64,000 nucleotides of DNA from CAVURS01 sp963795385. GTDB taxonomy: Bacteria; Actinomycetota; Actinomycetes; Actinomycetales; CAVURS01. Positions 35,625 through 43,917 of this stretch are shown piece after piece. Each line of letters starts with the position of its first letter. Within the stretch, counting starts at the first letter, position 1. A program made the position numbers and the translations under genes. The stretch is from the NCBI GenBank assembly GCA_963795385.1, contig CAWCHK010000014.1:558001-622000 (forward strand), given 5' to 3'. Below the pieces are notes generated by a model that had not been told where the DNA came from, searched no databases, and worked only from the letters and a program-made list of their open reading frames with translations.

Positions 35625-35648
35625 AAAACTGACTCATGAATCAGTTTT
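35625..35648. promoter_or_regulatory. 24-bp near-perfect palindrome between permease and GDPD genes
   Basis: AAAACTGA (35625-35632) and TCAGTTTT (35641-35648) are perfect 8-bp arms; the centre CTCATGAA is also nearly symmetric, so 22 of 24 positions are palindromic. It sits between the divergent permease and GDPD genes and is a strong operator candidate. The half-site resembles the TetR sites at 13077-23472 but the spacing differs (8 rather than 4 bases). Confidence 0.72.
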
Positions 35649-35734
35649 AGGTGTTGGACGTCTCGCCAGATGTTCGCGGCGTGTTCCACGGCAACTTCCG
35701 GTGGCAGGCGTGCCGGGCTGTCACCATTGATCCC

Positions 35735-36538
35735 GTGCAGCCGGAGGTGGTCGCGCACCGCGGCTCGAGTGCCGAGGAGCCGGAGCACACCCTCAAGGCC
35801 TATCTGCTGGCGATCGAGGTCGGCGCGGACGCGCTCGAGTGCGACGTGCGGCTCACCGCGGACGGCCACCTGGTCTGCGTCCACGACCGGCGGGTCAACC
35901 GCACCAGCAACGGGCAGGGCCGGGTCTCGACCCTGGAGCTCGCCGACCTCGAGGACCTCGACTGGGGCTCGTGGAAGGCCGACTGGGCCGACGCCCTGGA
36001 CTCCGAGCAGCCGGATCGCAACCGCGGCCAGCTGCTGACCCTGCGGGCCCTGCTCACCGCCGTGCAGGCGTCCGGCCGGCAGATCGACCTGGCGATCGAG
36101 ACCAAGCACCCGACCCGGTACGCCGGGCAGGTCGAGCGCAAGCTCTACCAGGTGCTCGAGGAGTTCGAGCTGCTGCGGCCCCGGCCGGACGGCTCGTCAC
36201 CGGCCCGGATGATGTCCTTCTCCAGCGTGGCGCTGGCCCGGATGCGACAGCTCGCGCCGCAGGTCCCGCTCGTTCAGCTGGCCGAGGACCGGCTGCGGGT
36301 GCGCTGGTTCCTGGAGGGCGGGCTGCCCAAGGGCGTGCGGATCCTCGGGACCGCGATCGAGTTGCTGGAGCGCCAGCCCAAGCTCGTCAAGAAGGCCCAG
36401 GCCGCGGGCTACCGGGTGCACGTCTACACCGTCGACCGGACCTACCAGGTCGACCTGTGCCTGGAGCTGGGGGTCGACGCGATCATCACGAACCGGCCCC
36501 GCCACGTGCTCGAGCTGGTCGGCCGCAGTACTCCGTGA
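35735..36538 (+). CDS. Glycerophosphodiester phosphodiesterase (GDPD)
   Basis: This 267-residue enzyme cleaves glycerophosphodiesters to glycerol-3-phosphate and alcohols. The catalytic signatures are VVAHRGSS, the metal ligands in ALECDVRLT and the second His in LVCVHDRRV. The C-terminal half has VHVYTVD and DAIITNRP, typical of the TIM-barrel end. No signal peptide is present, so it is probably cytoplasmic. I chose GTG 35735, close to the first strand; a GTG at 35651 would add 28 residues and begin only 3 bases after the palindrome. Neither has a clear ribosome site. Confidence 0.87.
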   Translation: MQPEVVAHRGSSAEEPEHTLKAYLLAIEVGADALECDVRLTADGHLVCVHDRRVNRTSNGQGRVSTLELADLEDLDWGSWKADWADALDSEQPDRNRGQLLTLRALLTAVQASGRQIDLAIETKHPTRYAGQVERKLYQVLEEFELLRPRPDGSSPARMMSFSSVALARMRQLAPQVPLVQLAEDRLRVRWFLEGGLPKGVRILGTAIELLERQPKLVKKAQAAGYRVHVYTVDRTYQVDLCLELGVDAIITNRPRHVLELVGRSTP

Positions 36539-36643
36539 GGCTGGTCCTGCGGCTCTCCCCTCGTGCTCCACGGCCGGTCCGCCGATAACGTGGTGACCGA
36601 GCCGAGCACCACCGGGGGGTGATGCCGACTCGCTGGAGGGGAC

Positions 36644-37084
36644 ATGACACGCGGCAGCGTGGAGGCACCGGCAGGGGCGGGGCAGCGCACCGTCCGCCTG
36701 CCGTTCGGCCGGGGTGCGGTTCCACAGGCCCGGCGACAGCTCGTCGCCGACCTGGCCGGGCGCCGGGTCGCTCCCGAGGTCGTCGACGAGGCCGAGAGCG
36801 TCGTGGCCGAGCTGGTCGCCAACGCCGTACGGCACGCGACGTGCCTCCCCGATGGCACGGTGCGGGTCCACTGGCAGACGCGCGACGGGGTCGTCGAGGT
36901 CGAGGTCACCGACGGCGGCAGCATGACCCACCCCCAGCCCCTCCCTCCCTCGCAGTACTCCGTCTCCGGCCGCGGATTGCGGATCGTCCGCAGCCTGGCC
37001 CACGAGTGGGGCGTCGTCGACGGGTCCCCGGGGCACACGGTCTGGGCCAGCGTGGGGGGACCGTCCAGGCGCCGCGCCTACTGA
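36644..37084 (+). CDS. Anti-sigma-factor-like HATPase (RsbW/SpoIIAB type)
   Basis: This 146-residue protein has a GHKL ATPase fold: N-box VVAELVANAVRHA, G1-like EVTDGGSM and GRGLRIVRSLAHEWGV near the end. Small actinobacterial proteins of this type act as serine kinases of anti-anti-sigma factors and as anti-sigma factors. GGAGGGG precedes the ATG by a few bases. No sigma or anti-anti-sigma gene is adjacent. It is a single gene between GDPD and the SEC-C protein. Confidence 0.85.
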   Translation: MTRGSVEAPAGAGQRTVRLPFGRGAVPQARRQLVADLAGRRVAPEVVDEAESVVAELVANAVRHATCLPDGTVRVHWQTRDGVVEVEVTDGGSMTHPQPLPPSQYSVSGRGLRIVRSLAHEWGVVDGSPGHTVWASVGGPSRRRAY

Positions 37085-37117
37085 ACTGAGCGGTCGCTGG
37101 GCCTAGGCTCCGGCGAC

Positions 37118-38089
37118 ATGGCCTCGTCCTCTCGCCGCCGTCCGGGTGGCGCCCGCATCGCCCGCGACCAGCCGGTGCCCGTCGTCGGGCCGCGCGAACC
37201 CTGCCCCTGCGGGTCGGGCAAGCGCTACAAGATGTGCCACGGCCGGGGCACTGCCGACCCGGTCGCACTGGTCCGGCGCCCGTTCGAGGGTCTGCCCGGC
37301 GAGGCCGACTGGGTGGCCCTGCGCGAGATCGTGCCTGCCGCGACCGCCCCGCTGACCCTGCGCGAGGAGTTCGCCCCGGCCGGCGACGCCTCGGTCATGG
37401 CGGCCACCGTGCTCCCGCTGGCCTGGCCGGGCCTGCACCGGGCCGACGGACAGGTCTGGGTCGGGCTGCAGGCGGCCGGAGCCTCCGGCGACCCGAGCCG
37501 CGACCTCGCGGACGCGCTGCTGCGGGCGATAGCGGCCGAGCCGGGCACCCCGGTGCCGCCGGTGGACCTGGCCGGCCCGGGTCCGCGGCTGCAGGACCTG
37601 CTGGAGCCGGGCGGCCCGCTGGAGGTCACCGTCCACGAGGGCTTCGACTTCTGGATAGCCGACCGCGAAGACGCCGAGCTCGACCCCGAGGTCACGGCCT
37701 CCCTGGAGCGGGCCAACTCCGCCGTCGTACCCACGGTCCGGCTCACGTCCGTCGACGCGGCGTACTGGTGCCGGATCGGCGACCGCGTCCACCTGCGCTG
37801 GGTCATGCCGTACGACGAGGACCTGCTCCTGGACGGACTGTCCCGGCTGCATGCGGCGGGTGCCTCGAGGATGGGCGCGGCCGGCCGGTACGTCGGGGCG
37901 TTCCGCGCGCACGGCCTACTGGTGCCGGTATGGGACCTCGAGCCGGGCGCGGAGGCTGCAGACGTCGAGGCGCCGGCGGCAGCGTTCGAGGTCGCGGTGC
38001 AGGAGGCGATGGCCCGGACCGAGCCGCTGACCGCCGAGGAGCGCCGGGCCCGGGCCGGCGTGGTGCACCGTCAGGTCACCCTCCGCTGA
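37118..38089 (+). CDS. DUF5926 family protein with SEC-C zinc motif
   Basis: This 323-residue protein has an N-terminal basic region and a SEC-C type zinc motif PREPCPCGSGKRYKMCHG (about residues 27-44), as in the SecA C-terminus, and then an uncharacterised domain (about 60-320). The arrangement matches actinobacterial DUF5926 proteins. The SEC-C motif suggests ribosome or SecB-like partner binding, but no function is established. A strong hairpin follows the gene. Confidence 0.85.
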   Translation: MASSSRRRPGGARIARDQPVPVVGPREPCPCGSGKRYKMCHGRGTADPVALVRRPFEGLPGEADWVALREIVPAATAPLTLREEFAPAGDASVMAATVLPLAWPGLHRADGQVWVGLQAAGASGDPSRDLADALLRAIAAEPGTPVPPVDLAGPGPRLQDLLEPGGPLEVTVHEGFDFWIADREDAELDPEVTASLERANSAVVPTVRLTSVDAAYWCRIGDRVHLRWVMPYDEDLLLDGLSRLHAAGASRMGAAGRYVGAFRAHGLLVPVWDLEPGAEAADVEAPAAAFEVAVQEAMARTEPLTAEERRARAGVVHRQVTLR

Positions 38090-38108
38090 GCCGCCCTTCG
38101 AGCCGAGT

Positions 38109-38150
38109 TGTCAGCCCCTCCGGGGGGCCTACCGCCCGGAGGGGCTGACA
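38109..38150. terminator. Bidirectional hairpin terminator
   Basis: TGTCAGCCCCTCCGGG (38109-38124) and CCCGGAGGGGCTGACA (38135-38150) form a perfect 16-bp stem with a 10-nt loop. It lies between the convergent DUF5926 and arginine deiminase genes. No U-run is present. Confidence 0.85.
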
Positions 38151-38156
38151 CTCGCG

Positions 38157-39395
38157 TCAGAGGGGGTCGCGGGCGATCGGGCAGGACATGCACCTCGGGC
38201 CGCCCCGGCCGGAGCCGAGCTCGCTGCCGCTGATCGCGATCACCTCGACCCCGGCCGCCTCGAGCCGGGCGTTGGTCTGCGTGTTGCGCTCGTACGCCAC
38301 GGCCATCCGGGGCGCGATGCAGAGGGTGTTGTTGCCGTCGTCCCACTGCTCGCGCTCCGCGGTCACCGGGTCGAGCCCGGTGTCGATCACCCGCAGCTCG
38401 TCGATGCCCATAGCGGCCGCCGCCGCCGCGAGGAACGGCTGGCGCGGGCCGATCCGCAGCGCGTCGCCGTCCCAGGTCATGGGCAGCGCCTCGAGCGTGC
38501 CGGCCATCGCGGGGTACATCACGACCGCGTCGACGTCGACCATCGTGCACACGGTGTCCAGGTGCATCGTGGCCCGCTCCTGGGCGATCGGCACGGCGAG
38601 CACCGTATGGGCCAGCCCCCGCGTCAGGGCCCGATGGGCCAGCCGCTCCACGCCCGCAGGCGTGGTGCGCTCGCCGGTGCCGACGGCGACGACGCCGGGT
38701 GAGAGCAGCAGGATGTCGCCGCCCTCGACCGGCTCGAGGCTGGGCTCGTAGGCGAGCTCACTCCCCGCGAATCTCGGGTGGTGCTGGTAGATCACCTGGG
38801 TCAGGGAGGTCTCCCGCCGGCGGGCGGGCATCGCCAGGCTGGTGACGGCCACCTGGTCGCCCACCCAGGCGCTGGAGTCGCGGGTGAACAGCAGGTTGGG
38901 CAGCGGGTCGATGACGAAGTCGTCCGCCGCGGCCAGGGCGCTGACCAGCCCGGCCACCCCGGTGCCCGCCAGCGCGGCGACCTCGTCCTGGCGCAGGCCC
39001 GCAGTCAGTGCGGTGGTCAGCGCGTCCTCGTCGAGGTCGGCCAGCAGCCGCCCCATCAGCTCGCGCAGGTCGTCGCCCAGGGCCGGGTCGGCCAGGGCCG
39101 CGGCCACAGCCAGCTCGCGGCCCTCGGCGGCGGCCAGCGCCTCGCGCAGGAGGTCGGTGAGATAGAGGACTTCGACCCCGCGCGAGCGCAGCGCACCGGC
39201 GAAGGCGTCGTGCTCGATCTGCGCGCGCTCGACCCAGGGGATGCCGTCGAAGAGCAGCCGGTCGTTGTTGCGGGGCGTCAGCCGGCTCAGCTCGGGCCCG
39301 GGCCGGTGCAGCATCACCGTGCGGAGCCGGGCCACCTCCGAGTCGACCCGGTTGCGGGAGGGGGCCTCGGGAGGGGTGCCGTCGCTGACCGTCAT
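38157..39395 (-). CDS. arcA: Arginine deiminase
   Basis: This 412-residue enzyme hydrolyses arginine to citrulline and ammonia. Signature elements are RLRTVMLHRPGPELSRLTP at the N-terminus, FTRDSSAW, VEGGDILLLSPG, MHLDTVCTMVD (catalytic His/Asp) and the nucleophile Cys in GPRCMSCP near residue 404. The start at 39393-39395 precedes the conserved N-terminus by about 20 residues. There is no carbamate kinase or ornithine transferase next to it, so a complete fermentative ADI operon is not present here. Confidence 0.95.
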   Translation of the reverse strand: MTVSDGTPPEAPSRNRVDSEVARLRTVMLHRPGPELSRLTPRNNDRLLFDGIPWVERAQIEHDAFAGALRSRGVEVLYLTDLLREALAAAEGRELAVAAALADPALGDDLRELMGRLLADLDEDALTTALTAGLRQDEVAALAGTGVAGLVSALAAADDFVIDPLPNLLFTRDSSAWVGDQVAVTSLAMPARRRETSLTQVIYQHHPRFAGSELAYEPSLEPVEGGDILLLSPGVVAVGTGERTTPAGVERLAHRALTRGLAHTVLAVPIAQERATMHLDTVCTMVDVDAVVMYPAMAGTLEALPMTWDGDALRIGPRQPFLAAAAAAMGIDELRVIDTGLDPVTAEREQWDDGNNTLCIAPRMAVAYERNTQTNARLEAAGVEVIAISGSELGSGRGGPRCMSCPIARDPL

Positions 39396-39424
39396 GGGCC
39401 CAGCATGCCGATACTCTCCCGAGC

Positions 39425-40150
39425 GTGCGTGGAAAGCCTCCGGAGCGGGTCGCGGTGGTGATCCCGGCCAAGGACGAGGCGGCCCGGATCGGGGCGACCG
39501 TCCTGGCCGCGTCGCGGATCGCCCACGTGGACCTCGTCGTCGTCGTGGACGACGGCAGCACGGACGCGACCCAGCAGCTGGCCCGGGAGGCGGGCGCGGT
39601 GGCCATCCGGCACCCGCGCAACCGGGGCAAGGCGGCTGCCATGGAGTCCGGCGCGGCCGAGGTGGAGCGGCGGGACGCGGAGTCCGGCCAGGAGACGCCC
39701 CGGGCCCTGCTGTTCGTCGATGCCGACCTCGAGGACAGCGCCCTCGAGACGGCGGCGCTCGCGGCTCCCGTCCTGTCCGGTGAGACGGACATGACGGTGG
39801 CGGTGCTGCCACCCCAGCGCGAGGCCGGAGGGGGGCACGGGTTCGTCGTGCGCCTGGCCCGCGAAGGCATCCGCAAGGCCACGGGTTTCGTTGCGGCCCA
39901 ACCACTCTCGGGCATGCGCTGTCTCACCCGGGAGGCCTACGAGGCGGCCCGTCCGCTGGCCGCCGGGTGGGGGGTCGAGGTCGGGCTGACCATCGACGTG
40001 CTCCGCGGCGGCTACCGGATGCAGGAAGTGCCGTGCGACCTGCACCACCGGGTCACCGGCAAGGACCTCGGGTCGCAGCTGCACCGGGCCGCGCAGTACC
40101 GCGACGTGGCCCGGGCCCTGGCCGCGCGCCGGCTCCGTGCCCGGCACTGA
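39425..40150 (+). CDS. Family 2 glycosyltransferase
   Basis: This 241-residue GT-A enzyme has the nucleotide-sugar binding motifs VAVVIPAKDEAARIG, VVVVDDGSTDAT and LLFVDADLED; the last corresponds to the DxD region. It resembles polyprenol-phosphate sugar transferases but lacks membrane helices. It overlaps the next gene, a predicted polyprenol-sugar-dependent mannosyltransferase, by 14 bases. A two-step pathway, charging a lipid and then transferring the sugar, is inferred from that pairing. Confidence 0.87.
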   Translation: MRGKPPERVAVVIPAKDEAARIGATVLAASRIAHVDLVVVVDDGSTDATQQLAREAGAVAIRHPRNRGKAAAMESGAAEVERRDAESGQETPRALLFVDADLEDSALETAALAAPVLSGETDMTVAVLPPQREAGGGHGFVVRLAREGIRKATGFVAAQPLSGMRCLTREAYEAARPLAAGWGVEVGLTIDVLRGGYRMQEVPCDLHHRVTGKDLGSQLHRAAQYRDVARALAARRLRARH

Positions 40151-41654
40151 GGCCCGGCGGCTCGGCCGTCTCGCCGGGGGCCTGGTCGCAATGTCCGGCC
40201 TGCTCGTCCTGGTCACCGCCCTGCTCGGGCCGTCGGCCGCCGAGACCCCGTTGGGCCCACGGTCGGGGCTGCGCGGGCTGCTGCCGTCGTACTCGCTGGA
40301 CCTGCATCCCTCGTCCGGGCTGGTGACGGTGCTGCTCGACCTGGCGTACGTCCTGGGCGGGCTCGGTGTCGGGCTCGGGCTGCTGGCGGTCCGGCGCGGG
40401 GTGCGGCTGCGGCCCCGTCGCGTGCTGCTGGTCGGGGCGGCCTTTGCCGTAGCCGCCGTGCTGGTGCCGCCGATCGGCTCCGCGGACCACGTCAACTACG
40501 CGGCGTACGGCCGGATCGCGGCGCAGGGCGGTGACCCGTACGTCGTCGCTCCCGCGACCTGGCACGGCGGGCGCGACCCGGTGACCAACGCCGTCGAAGC
40601 GCCCTGGACCCGGACGCCGAGCATCTACGGGCCCGTGGCGACGGCGCTCCAGGCCGGCGCGAGCGAGCTCGGCGGCGACAGCCTGCGCGCGACCGTGTGG
40701 TGCTGGCAGCTGCTGTGCGGCGCGGCCTGGCTGCTCGTCGGGTGGCTGCTGCTGCGCTTCACCGGCCGGCGGTACGGCGACTGCTCGCCCGCGCAGTCCC
40801 GGGCCGCGTGGCTGTGGACGTACAACCCGGTGCTCTACGGCGTGGTGCTCGTCGGCGCCCACGTCGACGTCCTGGCGATCGCCCTGGTCATCGTGGCCCT
40901 CTTGCTTGCTGCGCGACAACCGTTATGGGCCGGGGTTGCCGTCGGCGGTGCGGTGGGGACCAAGTTCACGATGCTGCTCGCGGTGCCGGCGATCCTGTGG
41001 GGGCTGCGCTACCTGTCCCGGCGCGCCTTCGCGCGGCATGTGCTGCTCCTCGCGGCGGGGGCCGCGGTCGTCCTGGTGCCCGCGCACGCCTGGGCCGGCC
41101 CGCACGTCTTCGACCAGCTGCGGCACGCGCGGATCTATGTCTCACTCGCCACACCGTGGCGCCCTGTGGTCGATGCCCTGTCAGGACCGTTGGGGCACAA
41201 CGCAGTCCGGCACTGGGTGGTCTGGCTGACGCCGTTCGCCGTCCTGCTCGTGGCGCTGCTGGTCCGGCGGCTGGTCGTCGCCGCCCCGAACCTCCAGCCG
41301 CCTGCTGCCGCCACTGTCGACGCCGACCAGGAGCGGCTGGTCGCTGACGGTTCCGTGGCCCTGGTGGTCCTCTTCGCGGCGTACGTGCTGGCCGCGCCCT
41401 ACTCGCTGCCCTGGTACGACGCGGCGGCCTGGGCGCCGCTGGCCCTGGTCGCCGGTGGTGTCCTCGACGCGGTGCTGCTGCTGCGACTGACGGCCTACGC
41501 CGCGGCCTACGTCCCCGGCCGGGTGATCGGCATGTCTGCCCGCGTGCACGACCTGACCATCGGCTACCGGCAGAACGTCACGCCGTACCTCGGCTGGCTG
41601 GCTCTGCTGACGGTGGCGGTGCTGGCGGTTCGTCGGCGGTCCCCAGAGCGGTGA
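40137..41654 (+). CDS. GT-C membrane mannosyltransferase (MptB/GT87-like)
   Basis: This 505-residue membrane protein has about 12 hydrophobic segments and a periplasmic loop containing GSADHVNYAAYGRIAAQGGD then PYVVAP, which resembles the first loop of polyprenol-phosphate-mannose-dependent alpha-mannosyltransferases. Later elements AHVDVLAIALVIVALLL and GTKFTMLLAVP fit the same group. It starts with GTG inside the preceding glycosyltransferase gene. Its 3' end overlaps the convergent membrane-protein gene by 77 bases. Confidence 0.82.
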   Translation: MPGTEARRLGRLAGGLVAMSGLLVLVTALLGPSAAETPLGPRSGLRGLLPSYSLDLHPSSGLVTVLLDLAYVLGGLGVGLGLLAVRRGVRLRPRRVLLVGAAFAVAAVLVPPIGSADHVNYAAYGRIAAQGGDPYVVAPATWHGGRDPVTNAVEAPWTRTPSIYGPVATALQAGASELGGDSLRATVWCWQLLCGAAWLLVGWLLLRFTGRRYGDCSPAQSRAAWLWTYNPVLYGVVLVGAHVDVLAIALVIVALLLAARQPLWAGVAVGGAVGTKFTMLLAVPAILWGLRYLSRRAFARHVLLLAAGAAVVLVPAHAWAGPHVFDQLRHARIYVSLATPWRPVVDALSGPLGHNAVRHWVVWLTPFAVLLVALLVRRLVVAAPNLQPPAAATVDADQERLVADGSVALVVLFAAYVLAAPYSLPWYDAAAWAPLALVAGGVLDAVLLLRLTAYAAAYVPGRVIGMSARVHDLTIGYRQNVTPYLGWLALLTVAVLAVRRRSPER

Positions 41655-43845
41655 TGCTGGCCGCGATCACGAGCGGGATGGCCAACGTCGCGCTGATCGC
41701 GGGGATCGCGGTGCCGGAGTCGTTGAGTGCGAAGCCGATCACCCACATCACGAGCCCGGACATCAGGCCCGCGCGCAGGATCGGGGACCGGTCGAACGCC
41801 CGCTGCAGCGCCGGTGCCCCCCACGAGCTGGGCCGCAGCAGGATCAGGATCACGAACAGCACGCCGACCGGCACCAGCACCGAGAGGATGTTGCTGAAGA
41901 GGATGTCCAGGTTCTGCGCCAGCTTGCGCTGGATCACGCCCCAGGCGCCGCCGTCGATCACCGTCTGGACGAACTTGCCGAGGTGCGACTGCTGGTCGAC
42001 CGGCCGCAGCCAGTCCAGGAACGAGATCACCGAGACGACGGCGACCGTGCCGAGCAGGATCAGCGCGCCGCGCCGCAGCGTCAGCCGGACCCCGAGCACC
42101 GCGAACGTCAGCAACGCGAAGGCGGGGATGCTCGCCGGGGGTCCGCCGAAGTCGCTGCCCCAGGCCGGCCAGGCGTCGACGACGACCGTGAACAGCCCCA
42201 CGGCGACGACGATCAGCGCGGCCGGCCGATGGCGGTGCGCGCGCACCAAGGGGTCGGCGAGCGCGGTGGCCAGCAGGATGCCGGCGGTGGCGAAGAGCGC
42301 GTACGTCACGTTGCCCATGCCGTAGAACCGGCCGGCCACGACCGGCTGCAGGCCCATCAGGCTGGAGAGCTGGAGCCGCGAGCCGGTCATCATGTCGACG
42401 GCGAGGACGCCCAGGGTCACGATGCTGACCACGCTCACGTCGCCCAGCGGTCGCCGGCGCCACGGCCCGAGCGCGGCTACGGCGAAGATGGCGACGGTGA
42501 ACGCCGCCACCACGGCCGTGAGGACCACGACCGGGTGGCTCGAGCGCCACCACGGCACGGTGTTGGCGAGGAACGTCGAGATGGGCACCGAGGCGAAGAG
42601 CAATGCCACCCGCCGTACGGCGCGGGTGGTGCGCGTCCGACCGCGCTCGCCGGTCCAGCGCCGGCGCAGCGCCAGCGCGGCGAAGCCGTAGAGCAGGATC
42701 TGCGCCAGCACCAGGCCGGTGAAGAACCGCGGCACGGCGGTGTGCACCTGCTGGGCGGCCTGGTCGTAGTCGAGCAGCCCACGCAGCCGCTCGTCCACGC
42801 TGGTGGGCGAGCCGGCCCGGCGCACGAGCGCGGAGCCGCCCAGGTCACCCGGCACGGGCGCGCCGACCTCGGCGAGGATGGTGGGCGTGATGTCGGTCAG
42901 CTGGATCAGACCGAGCTGCCGGGTGGACGAGGCGTAGAGCACTCCGGGCCCGAAACCGTTGCCCCGCATGGCAACCACGCGCAGGTGCGGGATCCGCCCG
43001 GAGTCGGACAGGCCCACCAGCAGGACGGTCGCGCCGGCGGGGACGGCGCTGAGCACTCGCCCCACGTTGGCGTCGACCGCAGCGAGCTGCCGCGCCTCGG
43101 GGATGCCGTTGCTGGCCTCGCCGGCGAGCAGGTCACCGGGTCCGCGGATGCCGCCGGCGTCGACGACGGTGAGCGGGCACCGAGTCAGTGCGGCCCTCAC
43201 GCCGGTCCCGGTCAGGGTGGTCGCAGGCAGGTACGCCGCGGTGCGTCCGGTCGGGCCGGCCAGGGCGATCGCGGCCCCCGGCCCGATGGCTGTGGCGCAG
43301 ACGCCCTTCCGGTCGAGCTGCGAGCTCAGCAGGCCGAGCCGGGCGTCGAAGTCGGAGTCGTCGGCGGCCTTGGCGTAGTCGGCCCAGTGCGGCACCGTGA
43401 CCGGCTGCGGCATATCGGCTGTGGTCGCGTCCGTGGTGCTGGCGGGCTCCGGGATGGCCCGGCAGGCCGGCTGGTCACCCGGTGGCGGGTTGCGCAGGTC
43501 GGCCGCCCGCTGCCCGGCCGAGACGGTGAGCCAGCCGTCCACCGGGCAGGTGGAGGAGTAGACGCTGCGGACGGTGACGGTGGCCGTCGAGCCGTCCTGC
43601 AGCAGGGACCACATCGCCGGCGTCGCGGTGCGGCTCACCTGGCTCCACTGCACCCCGCCCACCCCGACGACCACGAGGGGCGGCGGATCCGTCCTCGCGG
43701 CGGACCCGGCTGGGGTGCTGGCCGCGGCGGCCGGGACCGCGTCCGTCAGCACCGGCCCGAGCACCGAGCCGAGCACGAGCGCGAGCATCGACGAGGCGAT
43801 CAGGAGCCGCCGTCCGAGCCGGTGCAGCGTCGACCACGTCGGCAT
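41578..43845 (-). CDS. Large membrane protein with degenerate alkaline-phosphatase-like ectodomain
   Basis: This 755-residue protein has an N-terminal signal anchor, an extracellular region (about residues 45-365), and about nine to ten C-terminal transmembrane helices. The ectodomain resembles the alkaline phosphatase/phosphodiesterase fold: PPLVVVGVGGVQWSQVS at the first strand, and HLRVVAMRGNGF then QLTDITPTILAEVGAP near its end. The usual metal-binding Asp of the first strand is replaced by GVGG, so catalysis is doubtful. It lies between two GT-C glycosyltransferase genes and may act with them in envelope glycan assembly. Confidence 0.78.
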   Translation of the reverse strand: MPTWSTLHRLGRRLLIASSMLALVLGSVLGPVLTDAVPAAAASTPAGSAARTDPPPLVVVGVGGVQWSQVSRTATPAMWSLLQDGSTATVTVRSVYSSTCPVDGWLTVSAGQRAADLRNPPPGDQPACRAIPEPASTTDATTADMPQPVTVPHWADYAKAADDSDFDARLGLLSSQLDRKGVCATAIGPGAAIALAGPTGRTAAYLPATTLTGTGVRAALTRCPLTVVDAGGIRGPGDLLAGEASNGIPEARQLAAVDANVGRVLSAVPAGATVLLVGLSDSGRIPHLRVVAMRGNGFGPGVLYASSTRQLGLIQLTDITPTILAEVGAPVPGDLGGSALVRRAGSPTSVDERLRGLLDYDQAAQQVHTAVPRFFTGLVLAQILLYGFAALALRRRWTGERGRTRTTRAVRRVALLFASVPISTFLANTVPWWRSSHPVVVLTAVVAAFTVAIFAVAALGPWRRRPLGDVSVVSIVTLGVLAVDMMTGSRLQLSSLMGLQPVVAGRFYGMGNVTYALFATAGILLATALADPLVRAHRHRPAALIVVAVGLFTVVVDAWPAWGSDFGGPPASIPAFALLTFAVLGVRLTLRRGALILLGTVAVVSVISFLDWLRPVDQQSHLGKFVQTVIDGGAWGVIQRKLAQNLDILFSNILSVLVPVGVLFVILILLRPSSWGAPALQRAFDRSPILRAGLMSGLVMWVIGFALNDSGTAIPAISATLAIPLVIAASITALGTADEPPAPPPSAEPASRGTA

Positions 43846-43917
43846 CGGGCCAGGCTACGGGCTCGCCGAGCGGTGCGGGCGACCGGCGAGATCGGCGCCG
43901 TCCGGGAGAATGCCGGG

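Noticed and set aside
35625..35648. Fifth operator of the TetR regulon
   Set aside because: The half-site is similar but the spacing is 8 rather than 4 bases and the genes differ in theme, so it is listed as a separate site.
41983..43917. A very long N-terminal extension of the GT87 gene
   Set aside because: It is antisense to the 755-residue membrane protein and has the Arg/Gln/Gly-rich composition of non-coding frames in GC-rich DNA.
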